From Victivallaceae bacterium (GTDB lineage: Bacteria > Verrucomicrobiota > Lentisphaeria > Victivallales > Victivallaceae), in the NCBI GenBank assembly GCA_021647315.1, contig JAKIUY010000020.1:1-50122 (forward strand): a stretch of 50,122 nt of DNA, given 5' to 3'. A program made the translations under genes and the position numbers. The notes beneath the pieces were generated by a model. The model saw only the letters and a program-made list of their open reading frames with translations, searched no databases and had not been told where the DNA came from. Shown here piece after piece: positions 16,859 to 25,235 of this stretch; position 1 is the first letter of the stretch, and the number at the start of each line of letters is the position of its first letter.

Positions 16859-17314
16859 CTACTTTTTCTTCTTGAAAAAACGTGGTGGATAGAGCATTTT
16901 TTCACCTAATGAATATGATTGATCATCAGCTAGACGGGCGAAATGGTTCTCTTTGACATTTGCGGTCTTATAGTTTTTGACCCGTACCCATGAGGTTGTT
17001 TCTGATAATTTCATGATTCGTCCGGAGGCAAATGAAATTTTGAAGTTTTTGCCATTTTTTGATCTTATCTTGTAAAAGTCTATTTTATCGCCAGTTGCCA
17101 GACCATCTTTTCCCCCCAGATTGATGCAGGCAACTTCCCCGGAGCCTTTGGTTTCGATGACATAGCTGTTGGTGCTCTGGATGGCACTGCACCCAGACGG
17201 TAGTTTGTAGATCTGCTGGTCGCGTTCGGTGCTGGTAAAATCAGATATTGCGGTTGAACAACCGTTAGTTAAGACTGTAATTCCAATAGTAAGTATTAAT
17301 AGACGATATTTCAT
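16859..17314 (-). CDS. Small lipoprotein of unknown function
   Basis: About 151 residues from the start at 17314 (AAAGG lies upstream). The signal peptide MKYRLLILTIGITVLTNGC has a lipobox with acylated Cys19. The rest contains a SH3-like or OB-like beta-rich stretch (KIDFYKIRSKNGKNF, SWVRVKNYKTANV) and a lysine-rich end. I recognise no family. It lies 80 nt upstream of fabG on the same strand and may lead that operon. A longer in-frame start at 17407 exists but would bury the signal peptide. Possible role: an outer-membrane partner of the lipid product, inference only. Confidence 0.65.
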   Translation of the reverse strand: MKYRLLILTIGITVLTNGCSTAISDFTSTERDQQIYKLPSGCSAIQSTNSYVIETKGSGEVACINLGGKDGLATGDKIDFYKIRSKNGKNFKISFASGRIMKLSETTSWVRVKNYKTANVKENHFARLADDQSYSLGEKMLYPPRFFKKKK

Positions 17315-17509
17315 GATAACCTTTGTGACTTGTTTTAGTTGCTGTAAAATAGATATTAATAACCTAATAGTAAATGATACTATAGTTGTCTCCCAGCTAT
17401 TTTTCAATAATAAATCATCGGTAACGCTACAATATTTATTGAGTATTATTACATTGGTGATATATTATTTATGTCATTAAATTAATATCATAAATAGAGA
17501 GAATATAGT
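17315..17509. promoter_or_regulatory. Divergent promoter region of the two biosynthetic operons
   Basis: This AT-rich 195-bp spacer separates the leftward lipoprotein/fabG/flavoprotein/KS1 operon from the rightward ACP operon, so promoters for both must lie here or be absent. No unambiguous -35/-10 pair or operator was identified by eye. GAGAG at about 17498-17502 may serve the ACP start. Confidence 0.45.
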
Positions 17510-17779
17510 ATGGTAAAAAAAGAATATACAAATAGTGAAATTGAGGCATTGGTCAACGAAATTTTTGTTGAGACCTTTGAGCTTGAACCTGAAGATTTGA
17601 CGGCTGATAAAAAAATATTTGAAGACCTCGGGTTGGACAGCCTTGATATGGTCGACCTGATTGTCGGGTTGCAAAAACGCTTCGGTATCTCTTTGCGAGA
17701 TAATGAAGAGGTTAGGCAGATTAGAACTCTGGGCGATATTTATACTTTCTTCGCTGAGTTTCTTAAAAATAACCAATAG
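17510..17779 (+). CDS. Acyl carrier protein 1
   Basis: 89 residues, acidic, four-helix carrier. The phosphopantetheine attachment site is Ser in DLGLDSLDMVDLI (Ser near residue 44). It carries growing acyl chains for the type II enzymes of the locus. It leads the rightward operon, 26 nt before the PlsC acyltransferase. The second ACP at 34724 has the same LGLDSLD core but a longer N-terminus. Two distinct ACPs are normal for aryl polyene systems (ApeE/ApeF). Confidence 0.92.
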   Translation: MVKKEYTNSEIEALVNEIFVETFELEPEDLTADKKIFEDLGLDSLDMVDLIVGLQKRFGISLRDNEEVRQIRTLGDIYTFFAEFLKNNQ

Positions 17780-17805
17780 TATTTCTCCCAAAGCAGTGCG
17801 TTGCT

Positions 17806-18540
17806 ATGATTAATATCTGGATATATACAATATTTCTGATTGCTTCGGTGAGCTATTGTCTGTTGGCTTTGCCGGTGCTGATAATTCTGATTCCATTCTC
17901 TACTGTGGCATTTCGACGCAAAGTATTGCGTTATGCGATTCTTTATTATGGACAGTGGGTTATCAAAATTATCAGCTTTCCCTTTATTAAGTTGAAATAT
18001 ATTGACCAGGCCCCAACAGAAACAGCTCCGGGAATTTTTGTCTGTAATCATCGGAGCGGTTCTGACCCTTTTCTGGTTTCAATGATTAATCGTAATTTGG
18101 TGCAGACGGTTAATTATTGGCCGCTGAAATTGCCATTTCTTGGCTTTTTTGCCAGGCATGGGGGATATTTGAATATAAATGCTTTGTCGGCTGAAGAGTT
18201 GCTGGATAAAGCCCGTTCATTACTTGAACATCAAGTGACAATTGTCTCTTTTCCGGAAGGAACCCGTTCATGTTCAACTGAAATGGGGCAATTTCATGGC
18301 GGGGTTTTTAGGATTGCTCTGGCACTTAAATGCCCGATTTATCCGCTGTGTATTGTTGGTAATGAAAATATCCCAGATCGACGGTTTCGTTTTCATGCCG
18401 GCAGGATACATATCTGTAAATTACCGATGATAACCTATGCTGATTACCGAGATATGTCAGCTTTCAAATTGAAAAATCATCTGCGGGAGATTATTATGAC
18501 TGCAACACAAGAACAGGATAGGACACTGACAGAATGTTAA
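17806..18540 (+). CDS. Lysophospholipid acyltransferase family protein (PlsC/AGPAT)
   Basis: 244 residues. An N-terminal hydrophobic segment (IFLIASVSYCLLALPVLIILIPF) anchors it to the membrane. The acyltransferase motif I is VCNHRSGSDPFLV (H-x4-D) and motif III is FPEGTRS. Such enzymes transfer acyl groups from ACP or CoA to a glycerol- or other lipid hydroxyl. In aryl polyene clusters related proteins anchor the polyene to a lipid. Its last 7 nt overlap the next gene, indicating coupled translation with the PaaK-like ligase. Confidence 0.9.
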   Translation: MINIWIYTIFLIASVSYCLLALPVLIILIPFSTVAFRRKVLRYAILYYGQWVIKIISFPFIKLKYIDQAPTETAPGIFVCNHRSGSDPFLVSMINRNLVQTVNYWPLKLPFLGFFARHGGYLNINALSAEELLDKARSLLEHQVTIVSFPEGTRSCSTEMGQFHGGVFRIALALKCPIYPLCIVGNENIPDRRFRFHAGRIHICKLPMITYADYRDMSAFKLKNHLREIIMTATQEQDRTLTEC

Positions 18541-19817
18541 AACAATTTACCAATAATAGTGCCGATGAATTTATGACTGAAGCTGAAATCAAGTTGATTC
18601 AGGTTAAATTGTTGCGGCAACACTTGGAATATTGCCGTGATGCTTCTCCCTATTACCGGCAGTTGCTGCAGGAAAAAGATTTCAGCGACTTCAAACTTGA
18701 AGCGTTAGCGCAGTTGCCGTTGACGGATAAACATGACTTCAGCAGTCAAAATAATGATTTTATTGCCGTTAATGAAGCGGATGTTGCGGATATTGTTTTT
18801 TCTTCCGGCACAACTGGCAGACCGTGCAAAATTGTTTACAGTGAGGACGATTTGACCCGCTTGGCCTATAATGAAGCGCAGGCTTTTACCCGGTTCGGAG
18901 TGACTTGTCATGATCGGATCTTGCTGACTTGTACAATGGATCGCTGTTTTGTCGCCGGCTTGGCCTATTTTCTGGGTATTAGGCAACTGGGCGCTACTGC
19001 TATTCGCAATGGCTTGAATTCATTTGCCAGTCACACCCGGGTAATTGATGAATTGTCACCGACAGTAATTGTCGGTGTGCCATCATTTTTACGGAAACTG
19101 GGGCTGTCTATGCAGCAGTCAGGTACCTCAATGGCATCGGTGACCAGATTGGTCTGCATTGGCGAACCGATTCGGCAAGAGAATTTAACCCTGTCTCCGG
19201 TGGCGGTTGAACTTGAAACCATCTGGCAGGCTAAACTGTTTTCCACCTATGCGTCGTCTGAAACAATTACTACGTTTGCCGAATGTGAAGTGGGGCAGGG
19301 GGCGCATCTTAGTTATGAACTTGGCATAGTCGAAATTGTGGATGAACAGGGGCAATTGTTACCCCCGGGACAGTTAGGCGAAGTTGTGGTAACACCATTG
19401 CAGATGACCGGCACCCCGCTGATCAGATTTAAAACCGGAGATATCAGTTTTATAATTGATGAACCGTGTGAATGTGGGCGACAAGGCGTAAGGTTAGGTC
19501 CGATCCTTGGCCGTAACAGTCAGATGCTTAAAGTTAATGGAACCACAATTTTTCCGCAGGTGGTTTTCAGCGAACTTGCGGTTATTGCGGAAGTGGATGA
19601 ATACTATATTGAGGTTAAAGGTCAACACCTGGCTGATCAGGTCGAAATATTTGTCGCACTTAATAATGATAAAATAACTCTGAATGAAATTAGTCATCGA
19701 ATTAATGCTGTAACGCGTATTTCGCTTAAAGTGACAGCGGTCAGTCGAGAGGCGGCAATAACCAAGGTATTTGCGGCTAATTCGCGTAAACCAACCCGTT
19801 TTTTTGACTTAAGGTAA
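18534..19817 (+). CDS. Phenylacetate-CoA ligase-like AMP-dependent synthetase (PaaK family)
   Basis: 427 residues, the length of PaaK-type ligases. The P-loop is VFSSGTTGRPCKIVYS near residue 84; YASSETITTFAECE is the adenine/substrate region and RFKTGDISFI the ribose-binding Asp. GRNSQMLKVNGTTIFPQ is the hinge. It should adenylate a small aryl acid and form a CoA or carrier thioester. This is a second activation enzyme besides 10657, so the locus may feed two starter or head-group acids. A benzoic, cinnamic or phenylacetic acid is plausible from the family, but unproven. It overlaps the PlsC gene upstream and lies 10 nt before the radical SAM fusion. Confidence 0.87.
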   Translation: MLKQFTNNSADEFMTEAEIKLIQVKLLRQHLEYCRDASPYYRQLLQEKDFSDFKLEALAQLPLTDKHDFSSQNNDFIAVNEADVADIVFSSGTTGRPCKIVYSEDDLTRLAYNEAQAFTRFGVTCHDRILLTCTMDRCFVAGLAYFLGIRQLGATAIRNGLNSFASHTRVIDELSPTVIVGVPSFLRKLGLSMQQSGTSMASVTRLVCIGEPIRQENLTLSPVAVELETIWQAKLFSTYASSETITTFAECEVGQGAHLSYELGIVEIVDEQGQLLPPGQLGEVVVTPLQMTGTPLIRFKTGDISFIIDEPCECGRQGVRLGPILGRNSQMLKVNGTTIFPQVVFSELAVIAEVDEYYIEVKGQHLADQVEIFVALNNDKITLNEISHRINAVTRISLKVTAVSREAAITKVFAANSRKPTRFFDLR

Positions 19818-19827
19818 GAAGATATTT

Positions 19828-21282
19828 ATGAAAAAACATGTTTTATTTTCGCTTGAAGAGATTAAGCAAGCGGCAAAGGATGGGCGCATTCTGTCGATGG
19901 AAATTGAATTTAGCCTGCTTTGTAATTATCGCTGCCCCTATTGTTATGTCACCAGTAACGGGGTGCCGGGCAATGAACTTAGCCGCGATGAAATTCATTC
20001 GGTACTGGAACAGGCCCGTGATCTTGGGGCTCAAAAAATAATTATTCTTGGCGGTGAACCGTTGATGTTTCCCGAGATTTTTGAGACGATTGATTTTATC
20101 AACTCGCTCGGGATGGTGGTTGAGCTATTCTCCAATGGCGCGTTGATTACACTGGAATGTGCTGAACATCTCTTTAGAGCCGGGGTTGGCGTGGTAGTTA
20201 AACTTAACTCTTTTGACCCGAAGGTTCAGGAAGAACTTACCGGGGTCAAAAAAGCTCTGCCTAAAGCCCTGCAGGCAATTAAACATCTTCAGCAGGCTGG
20301 TTATCCGACAGCGGAACGCCCTTTGGCGGTCAGTTCTGTATTGACGACGTTGAATATTGAAGAAGCTCCGATGCTGTGGCGTTGGCTGCGTGAACGGCAT
20401 ATTGAACCATACTTTGAGATTATTACTCCGCAAGGTAAGGCGATGGATAATAAACACCTAATGCCGGCCCCTGAACGATTGAAAGATATTTTTTATGAGG
20501 TTGCGGAAATTGATGCTGAATATGGGAATGTTTGGGAACCGCAACCGCCGTTGATCGGTGAACGTTGCATGCGACATATCTATTCATGTCTGGTTACCAG
20601 TACCGGGAAAGTTTTTCCCTGCGTCGGTATCCCCGAAGCGATCGGTGATATTCGTAAAAATTCATTGCGTGATATTCTGCGTGACAGTGAATTGGTTACC
20701 AACCTTAAAAATCACCTTAATTTAATCAAAGGACCCTGTGGCAGTTGTGAGAAAAAAGAGGAATGTTACGGTTGCCGTGGCGCAGCCTATCAGTTGACCG
20801 GCGACTATCTGGCATCTGACCCGTTATGCTGGAGAAATAGTGATAAACAAGATGAGATAGATTTTCTGCCGATGGATGCGACTAATTTGGTGCCGCATAA
20901 ACCGCCAGCTTTGCTCGTTGATCGTCTGTTGTCCCAAGGGGAACGTTCCGGTGTGGTCGAAATAGTTGTCAAACCTGACTGTCCATGGTTGACCGATGAT
21001 GATATGCTGGGTAAACCGGCATATATTGAAATTGCCTCACAGGCCATGGCAGTAATTGATTCATTCATGTTCCGTAATCAGGTTCGCGGCGGCATGTTGG
21101 TTGGGGTTAAGAAATTCCGTTTTTACGGTGATGCTTCAGTTGGCGACAGCTTGACCGTTGAAGTGTTCAAAAGTGCTCAATTAGGTAATATTGGTATTAT
21201 TGATGTAAAAATAATGGATAATGATAAATTGATCGCGGAAGGTGAATTGAAAATCTGGCAGGATGAACAGCTAGTCGTCTGA
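19828..21282 (+). CDS. Radical SAM/SPASM protein fused to an ApeP-like hotdog dehydratase
   Basis: 484 residues with two clear parts. Residues 1-340 are radical SAM: CX3CX2C at C32, C36 and C39 (CNYRCPYC), GGEP at 75-78, then a SPASM-type Cys-rich region (C247, C254, C265, C304, C307, C313, C316, C334) that would bind auxiliary Fe-S clusters. Residues 350-484 are a hotdog fold resembling FabZ/ApeP dehydratases, with LVPHKPPALLVDRLL near 354-368 (H357) and YIEIASQAMAVID near 399-411 (E401). The fusion implies that a radical step acts on the same ACP-bound intermediate as dehydration, for example an aromatic ring or double-bond rearrangement. It sits in the core operon, 10 nt after the PaaK-like ligase. 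I know no characterised enzyme with this architecture. Domain assignments are firm; the reaction is unknown. Confidence 0.87.
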   Translation: MKKHVLFSLEEIKQAAKDGRILSMEIEFSLLCNYRCPYCYVTSNGVPGNELSRDEIHSVLEQARDLGAQKIIILGGEPLMFPEIFETIDFINSLGMVVELFSNGALITLECAEHLFRAGVGVVVKLNSFDPKVQEELTGVKKALPKALQAIKHLQQAGYPTAERPLAVSSVLTTLNIEEAPMLWRWLRERHIEPYFEIITPQGKAMDNKHLMPAPERLKDIFYEVAEIDAEYGNVWEPQPPLIGERCMRHIYSCLVTSTGKVFPCVGIPEAIGDIRKNSLRDILRDSELVTNLKNHLNLIKGPCGSCEKKEECYGCRGAAYQLTGDYLASDPLCWRNSDKQDEIDFLPMDATNLVPHKPPALLVDRLLSQGERSGVVEIVVKPDCPWLTDDDMLGKPAYIEIASQAMAVIDSFMFRNQVRGGMLVGVKKFRFYGDASVGDSLTVEVFKSAQLGNIGIIDVKIMDNDKLIAEGELKIWQDEQLVV

Positions 21283-21285
21283 TTA

Positions 21286-21413
21286 GGACTGAAAGTCAGA
21301 GATATATCAGCCCAGGGTAGCACCCTGGGTACTGATCCATTAAAATAAAAGAGCTCTGTAAGAGCGAAATAAAAGTGGCGTTCAATTGGACGTTGACCTT
21401 TGCTTAGATAATG
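21286..21413. repeat. Composite REP-like intergenic repeat
   Basis: Successive hairpins: GACT/AGTC (about 21288-21298), CCCAGGGT/ACCCTGGG around AGC (about 21311-21329), GCTCT/AGAGC (about 21353-21365), then a GTTCAATTGGAC palindrome. This order recalls a widespread REP-like unit in planctomycete and related genomes (from memory). It separates the radical SAM fusion from the LolA gene without an obvious terminator. Confidence 0.65.
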
Positions 21414-21453
21414 AGTTCTGACGCTTATAATGAGAACAGCAAGAAAGGTTATT

Positions 21454-22104
21454 ATGAATAGGTTATTTAAAAGAAATATTTTACTGTTGATGCTGGCTGG
21501 AGTACTGTTTGGCGGCTTAATAGTCGACGCCAGTACTACCCCGGAAACGCAGTTTATGGCGCGGGTCGAACAGCAACTTGGACAGATAAAGACCTTGCAG
21601 GTGGATTTTGAACAGCAACGGACGTTAAAATTGTTAAAAAACAAAGCAATATTTACTGGTAAAATTTTCATGGAAGCGCCCGGAAAACTAGCTTGGCATG
21701 TTTATAAACCGATTCGTTATTCATGTATTATTAATGGTGATATCATGACCCAGTGGGATGCTGATTCTAACGAAGTTACCACCATTAATGCAAAAAAAAT
21801 TGGTGCGTTGCAATTGGTTATCAGGCAATTGCAATATTGGTTTGCCGGTAATTTTACGGCTTTGAACAGTGACTTTGAGTCAAAAGTTATGATCAACACT
21901 CAGCAGATCGAATTTATCCCTAAAGCCTCTACTCCACCGGCGCGCTTTATCAAAAAAATCATTGTCACATTAAAAAAAGACCTATCTTATATCAAAAAGA
22001 TAGTTATCTATGAGGAAGGTGGCGATACCATGACTATGCTTTTCGCTAAAACCATTATCAATAAACCCCTCCCTGACAATGTCTGGAAAATAAAAGGTAT
22101 CTAA
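21454..22104 (+). CDS. LolA-like outer membrane lipoprotein carrier protein
   Basis: About 216 residues from ATG 21454, which has AAAGG 5 nt upstream; an ATG at 21430 lacks one. The signal peptide MNRLFKRNILLLMLAGVLFG directs it to the periplasm. The mature part matches LolA-type folds: IKTLQVDFEQQRTLKLL, FTGKIFMEAPGKLAWHVYKP and MTQWDADSNEV. LolA relatives in aryl polyene clusters are believed to shuttle the hydrophobic lipid product across the periplasm. The gene is followed after 8 nt by a Y1 transposase gene and then by the MMPL exporter. Confidence 0.85.
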   Translation: MNRLFKRNILLLMLAGVLFGGLIVDASTTPETQFMARVEQQLGQIKTLQVDFEQQRTLKLLKNKAIFTGKIFMEAPGKLAWHVYKPIRYSCIINGDIMTQWDADSNEVTTINAKKIGALQLVIRQLQYWFAGNFTALNSDFESKVMINTQQIEFIPKASTPPARFIKKIIVTLKKDLSYIKKIVIYEEGGDTMTMLFAKTIINKPLPDNVWKIKGI

Positions 22105-22112
22105 AAACAAGG

Positions 22113-22727
22113 ATGAGCCTTTATAAAAACAGATATCGTGTTGAAACTACCCGTTTGAAAAATTGGGATTATTCGGACGACGGATGGTTTTTTATTACCA
22201 TTTGCTCGAAAGACCGTAAATCTATTTTTGGTGAAATTATAAATGGCGAAATGTATTTTAATAATAATGGTAATATTGTAAAAAAATGTTGGTTTGATTT
22301 ACCACATCATTATTTAAATTTAATATTGGGTGCATTTGTTGTTATGCCCAATCATATTCATGGAATTATGATTATTGATAATAGGCGGTTTTATAATGGA
22401 GATAATATCGATGTTGGGAATAACGTAGAGACGGGTTTGAAACCCGTCTCTACCCAATCACCACAACAATCTCGATCGCCACAATCGTTTTCCCGCCCAA
22501 TATCCAAAAGACATGGAATATTTGAATTTGTACGTGCATTAAAAACATTTTCATCTCGACGAATAAATGAGATAAATAATACCTCGGGCACATCGCAATG
22601 GCAAACACGATTTTATGATCATCTGATTCGCAATAAAGCGGATTTGCAACGTGTTGAGAATTATATTTTAAATAACCCCAGTATCTGGGAACATGATTCT
22701 CTGAAAATATCAGAAAAATATGTTTAA
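22113..22727 (+). CDS. REP-associated tyrosine transposase-like protein (Y1_Tnp, IS200-like)
   Basis: 204 residues. WFFITICSKDRKSIFGE opens the fold. The HUH metal motif is VVMPNHIHGIMII near residue 78, and the catalytic Tyr candidate is in RVENYILNNP near the C-terminus. It belongs to the RAYT family, which processes REP hairpins. It is fitted into the export operon: it starts 8 nt after the LolA stop and its last 8 nt overlap the MMPL start, so LolA, RAYT and MMPL are readable as one transcript. It contains a perfect REP-like hairpin in its own coding sequence (22425-22453), read as an extra VETGLKPVST loop. It may be a domesticated or recent insertion. Confidence 0.85.
   Translation: MSLYKNRYRVETTRLKNWDYSDDGWFFITICSKDRKSIFGEIINGEMYFNNNGNIVKKCWFDLPHHYLNLILGAFVVMPNHIHGIMIIDNRRFYNGDNIDVGNNVETGLKPVSTQSPQQSRSPQSFSRPISKRHGIFEFVRALKTFSSRRINEINNTSGTSQWQTRFYDHLIRNKADLQRVENYILNNPSIWEHDSLKISEKYV
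22425..22453. repeat. REP-like perfect palindrome inside the Y1 transposase gene
   Basis: GTAGAGACGGGTTT (22425-22438) and AAACCCGTCTCTAC (22440-22453) are exact reverse complements around one G. It preserves the reading frame and encodes an unconserved-looking stretch between the HUH domain and the Tyr helix. Confidence 0.85.
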
Positions 22728-25116
22728 ATTATATCTAAAATTATTGTTAATTGTTAATAAACACCGGTTGCTGACGGTGGTTGCATTGTTAATGCTCGCT
22801 GGTATCTGTGGCGTAATGCTGGTTTACGCTAAATTTAATAATGATATTTCTATGATGCTGCCGGAGCATTCCGAGGCGGAAAAAACTTTTCAGTTTATCT
22901 CCAGATCTGGGCTGGCAAACAAGGTGGTGATCTCGTTGCGTATGAATGATGATCAACATTCGGTTGCTGAACTGACCAATTATGTTGATGAACTTGCACA
23001 ACGTTTTGATTCACCGTTAATTACCCGAGTTGATTATCGAATTGCGGCGGCTTCACCGTTAACTGAATTGATGGCTTTGACGCCGGTCATGCCACAGCTG
23101 TTCGGTGCAGTTGAATTGAAGCAGCTGGAACAACTGCTTGAACCCCATAATTCCCGAAAACTGGTTAATCGAATTTACCGTACCCTGACTTCACCGATGG
23201 GTACTGGACAGGTGGAGCTGTTTAGAAGTGATCCCGTGATGTTAAAAAAGGGCTTACTGCTTAAACTCCAGCTGTTTCAAAATATCTGGGGCTATAAAAT
23301 GGCACCGGGGCAGAACTACTTTATTTCATGCGACCTTAAAGAGGCGATGCTGGTGCTGGATACAACGGTCAAGGGGACTGACGGTAAAAATGCCAGAGCC
23401 TTGATTGCGACGATAAATTCTGCACTTAAAGATTGTCCTGAATGGCTTACTGCTGATATTATCTCAGCTCACCTGCGGGCACTTAGTAATGAAAAGGTGA
23501 TTAAAAGCGACATCAGGTTTACGATCATTTTATCCTTTATCGGATTTCTGCTGCTGTTTGCACTATTTTTTAAATATGACTTTCGCTGTTTGCTGTTAAT
23601 GGTGGTGCCGGTAATGGCGACCCTGTATATGCTGGGAACGATGACGCTTATATTTCGTCCACTGTCGTTATTCGTTATCGGGCTTGGCGGAGTTATCATT
23701 GGTATCGCGGTTGATTACGGTATTCATCTCTATGCATCAATGGCTTCAGGGCGGCGCATTCGTGGTGCCGCGTCGGTAGTTAAACCCTTAATCGCCGGTG
23801 GTTTGACCACTTGCGGGGTTTTTGTCGTCTTTATCTTTTCCGGCACTCCCGGTTATCGTCAACTTGGAGTTTTTGCCAGTGGTTCTATTCTTATCTGTCT
23901 TCTGTTGGCGGTTATAGTTCTGCCGGCACTGTTGCCTAAAAAACCATTTCCGGTAACAACTGAATACCTGCTCGAACGGGTGAGCCAATATGTTAAATTG
24001 CATCCATGGCGATTTGCGCTGAGCTGGGTGCTGTTTTTTGCCGGTGCCATCTATCTTTTTATGCAGATTCAGTTTAATAACAATCTGGAACAGCTTGATG
24101 GCAGTGATTCCGCGATCGGTATTGCTGAAAAACGTTTTCAAGCGGCCTGGGGACTTAATGAACGTCCGGCTATTTTAGCAATTACTGCTAAAGATGAGGC
24201 ACAAACGCGTCAATTAACGGCAGCAATTGTTGCTGAATTGCGGGCTGAAACTGCTGGTGATTATTTTTGTGCAACAGATATTTTTCCCTCCACAACGACG
24301 CGTCAGGATAATCTACAACAGTGGCAGCAATTTCTGAATAGTGGTAAGCTGGCACAAGTTGAGAAACAATTGCGTTCAGACGCCGAAATTAAAGGTTTTC
24401 TACCAGAAATGTTTAATCCGTTTTTTAAAGGCATTAAGGTTGGTATCAAAGAGCCGGGGCAACAAAATTTACCGGAAATGTTTGAATCAGTGATTAAACG
24501 CACGACTGGCAGGGCAGGGCAGCAAGCGGTGAGTTTTATTTTTTTTCCCGATCAGAGTGCATTAGTTAAACAGGTAAGGCAGTTATACAGTAAAAAGCCC
24601 GGTTGCTTTATTATTTCACGTAATGCATTCCGTCAGATGCTTTTTGAGACCGTTACCGGTCGCGTGGTCAGGTTAGCTATAATTGCCTTGCTGGCGGTTT
24701 GTTTTATTACATTTTTAGTATTCAGACGTCCGTTACCGACTTTTTTGGCGCTGTTACCTGTTGCTTCCGGCATTATCGGTGCCGGTGCTTTCTTTGTTAT
24801 ATTCAATATTCCAGTAAATGCAGCCGTATGTATCGGCGCAATTGTGATTGTTGGGCTGGCGGTCGATTACGGCATTTTTATGGTTAACAGCCTGCAGCAT
24901 AAACATGCCACGCATGTCCTGGCAGCGATTTCATTATCATCGTTAACCACTTTAATCGGTGCCGGAGCAGTAGTTTTTGCGTCGCATCCGATGTTACGCA
25001 GTGTTGGTATTGTGCTCTGTGTCGGTATCACCATCGCCTGTATTACTGCGATTACAGTAGTCCCGGCATTGTGGACGTTAATAGGGAAAGGGAAACTTGG
25101 GGCTTGGGATAGCTAA
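22720..25116 (+). CDS. MMPL/RND-family exporter
   Basis: 798 residues, with N-terminal TM helix (LLTVVALLMLAGICGVMLVYA), a periplasmic porter domain, a helix bundle with VIIGIAVDYGIHLY, and a repeat of the same layout ending in IVIVGLAVDYGIFMV. The two GxAVDYGI motifs are the hallmark of MMPL/RND proton-driven lipid exporters. In aryl polyene clusters an MMPL protein of this size exports the product from the inner membrane, alongside LolA and DUF3261 lipoproteins as seen here. Its start codon lies within the last codons of the Y1 transposase gene. No good ribosome-binding site is visible, so translation may depend on coupling. Confidence 0.92.
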   Translation: MFKLYLKLLLIVNKHRLLTVVALLMLAGICGVMLVYAKFNNDISMMLPEHSEAEKTFQFISRSGLANKVVISLRMNDDQHSVAELTNYVDELAQRFDSPLITRVDYRIAAASPLTELMALTPVMPQLFGAVELKQLEQLLEPHNSRKLVNRIYRTLTSPMGTGQVELFRSDPVMLKKGLLLKLQLFQNIWGYKMAPGQNYFISCDLKEAMLVLDTTVKGTDGKNARALIATINSALKDCPEWLTADIISAHLRALSNEKVIKSDIRFTIILSFIGFLLLFALFFKYDFRCLLLMVVPVMATLYMLGTMTLIFRPLSLFVIGLGGVIIGIAVDYGIHLYASMASGRRIRGAASVVKPLIAGGLTTCGVFVVFIFSGTPGYRQLGVFASGSILICLLLAVIVLPALLPKKPFPVTTEYLLERVSQYVKLHPWRFALSWVLFFAGAIYLFMQIQFNNNLEQLDGSDSAIGIAEKRFQAAWGLNERPAILAITAKDEAQTRQLTAAIVAELRAETAGDYFCATDIFPSTTTRQDNLQQWQQFLNSGKLAQVEKQLRSDAEIKGFLPEMFNPFFKGIKVGIKEPGQQNLPEMFESVIKRTTGRAGQQAVSFIFFPDQSALVKQVRQLYSKKPGCFIISRNAFRQMLFETVTGRVVRLAIIALLAVCFITFLVFRRPLPTFLALLPVASGIIGAGAFFVIFNIPVNAAVCIGAIVIVGLAVDYGIFMVNSLQHKHATHVLAAISLSSLTTLIGAGAVVFASHPMLRSVGIVLCVGITIACITAITVVPALWTLIGKGKLGAWDS

Positions 25117-25235
25117 TGTGGGAGCCGATCTCCGAGCGGCGAACAGTTTTTTAAACAGTTTTTAAATTAGCTTAGTTCACAAAGTCCACTTTGTCCATAA
25201 GATCCACAAAAAAAAATAAAAAGGAAACTTGACCA

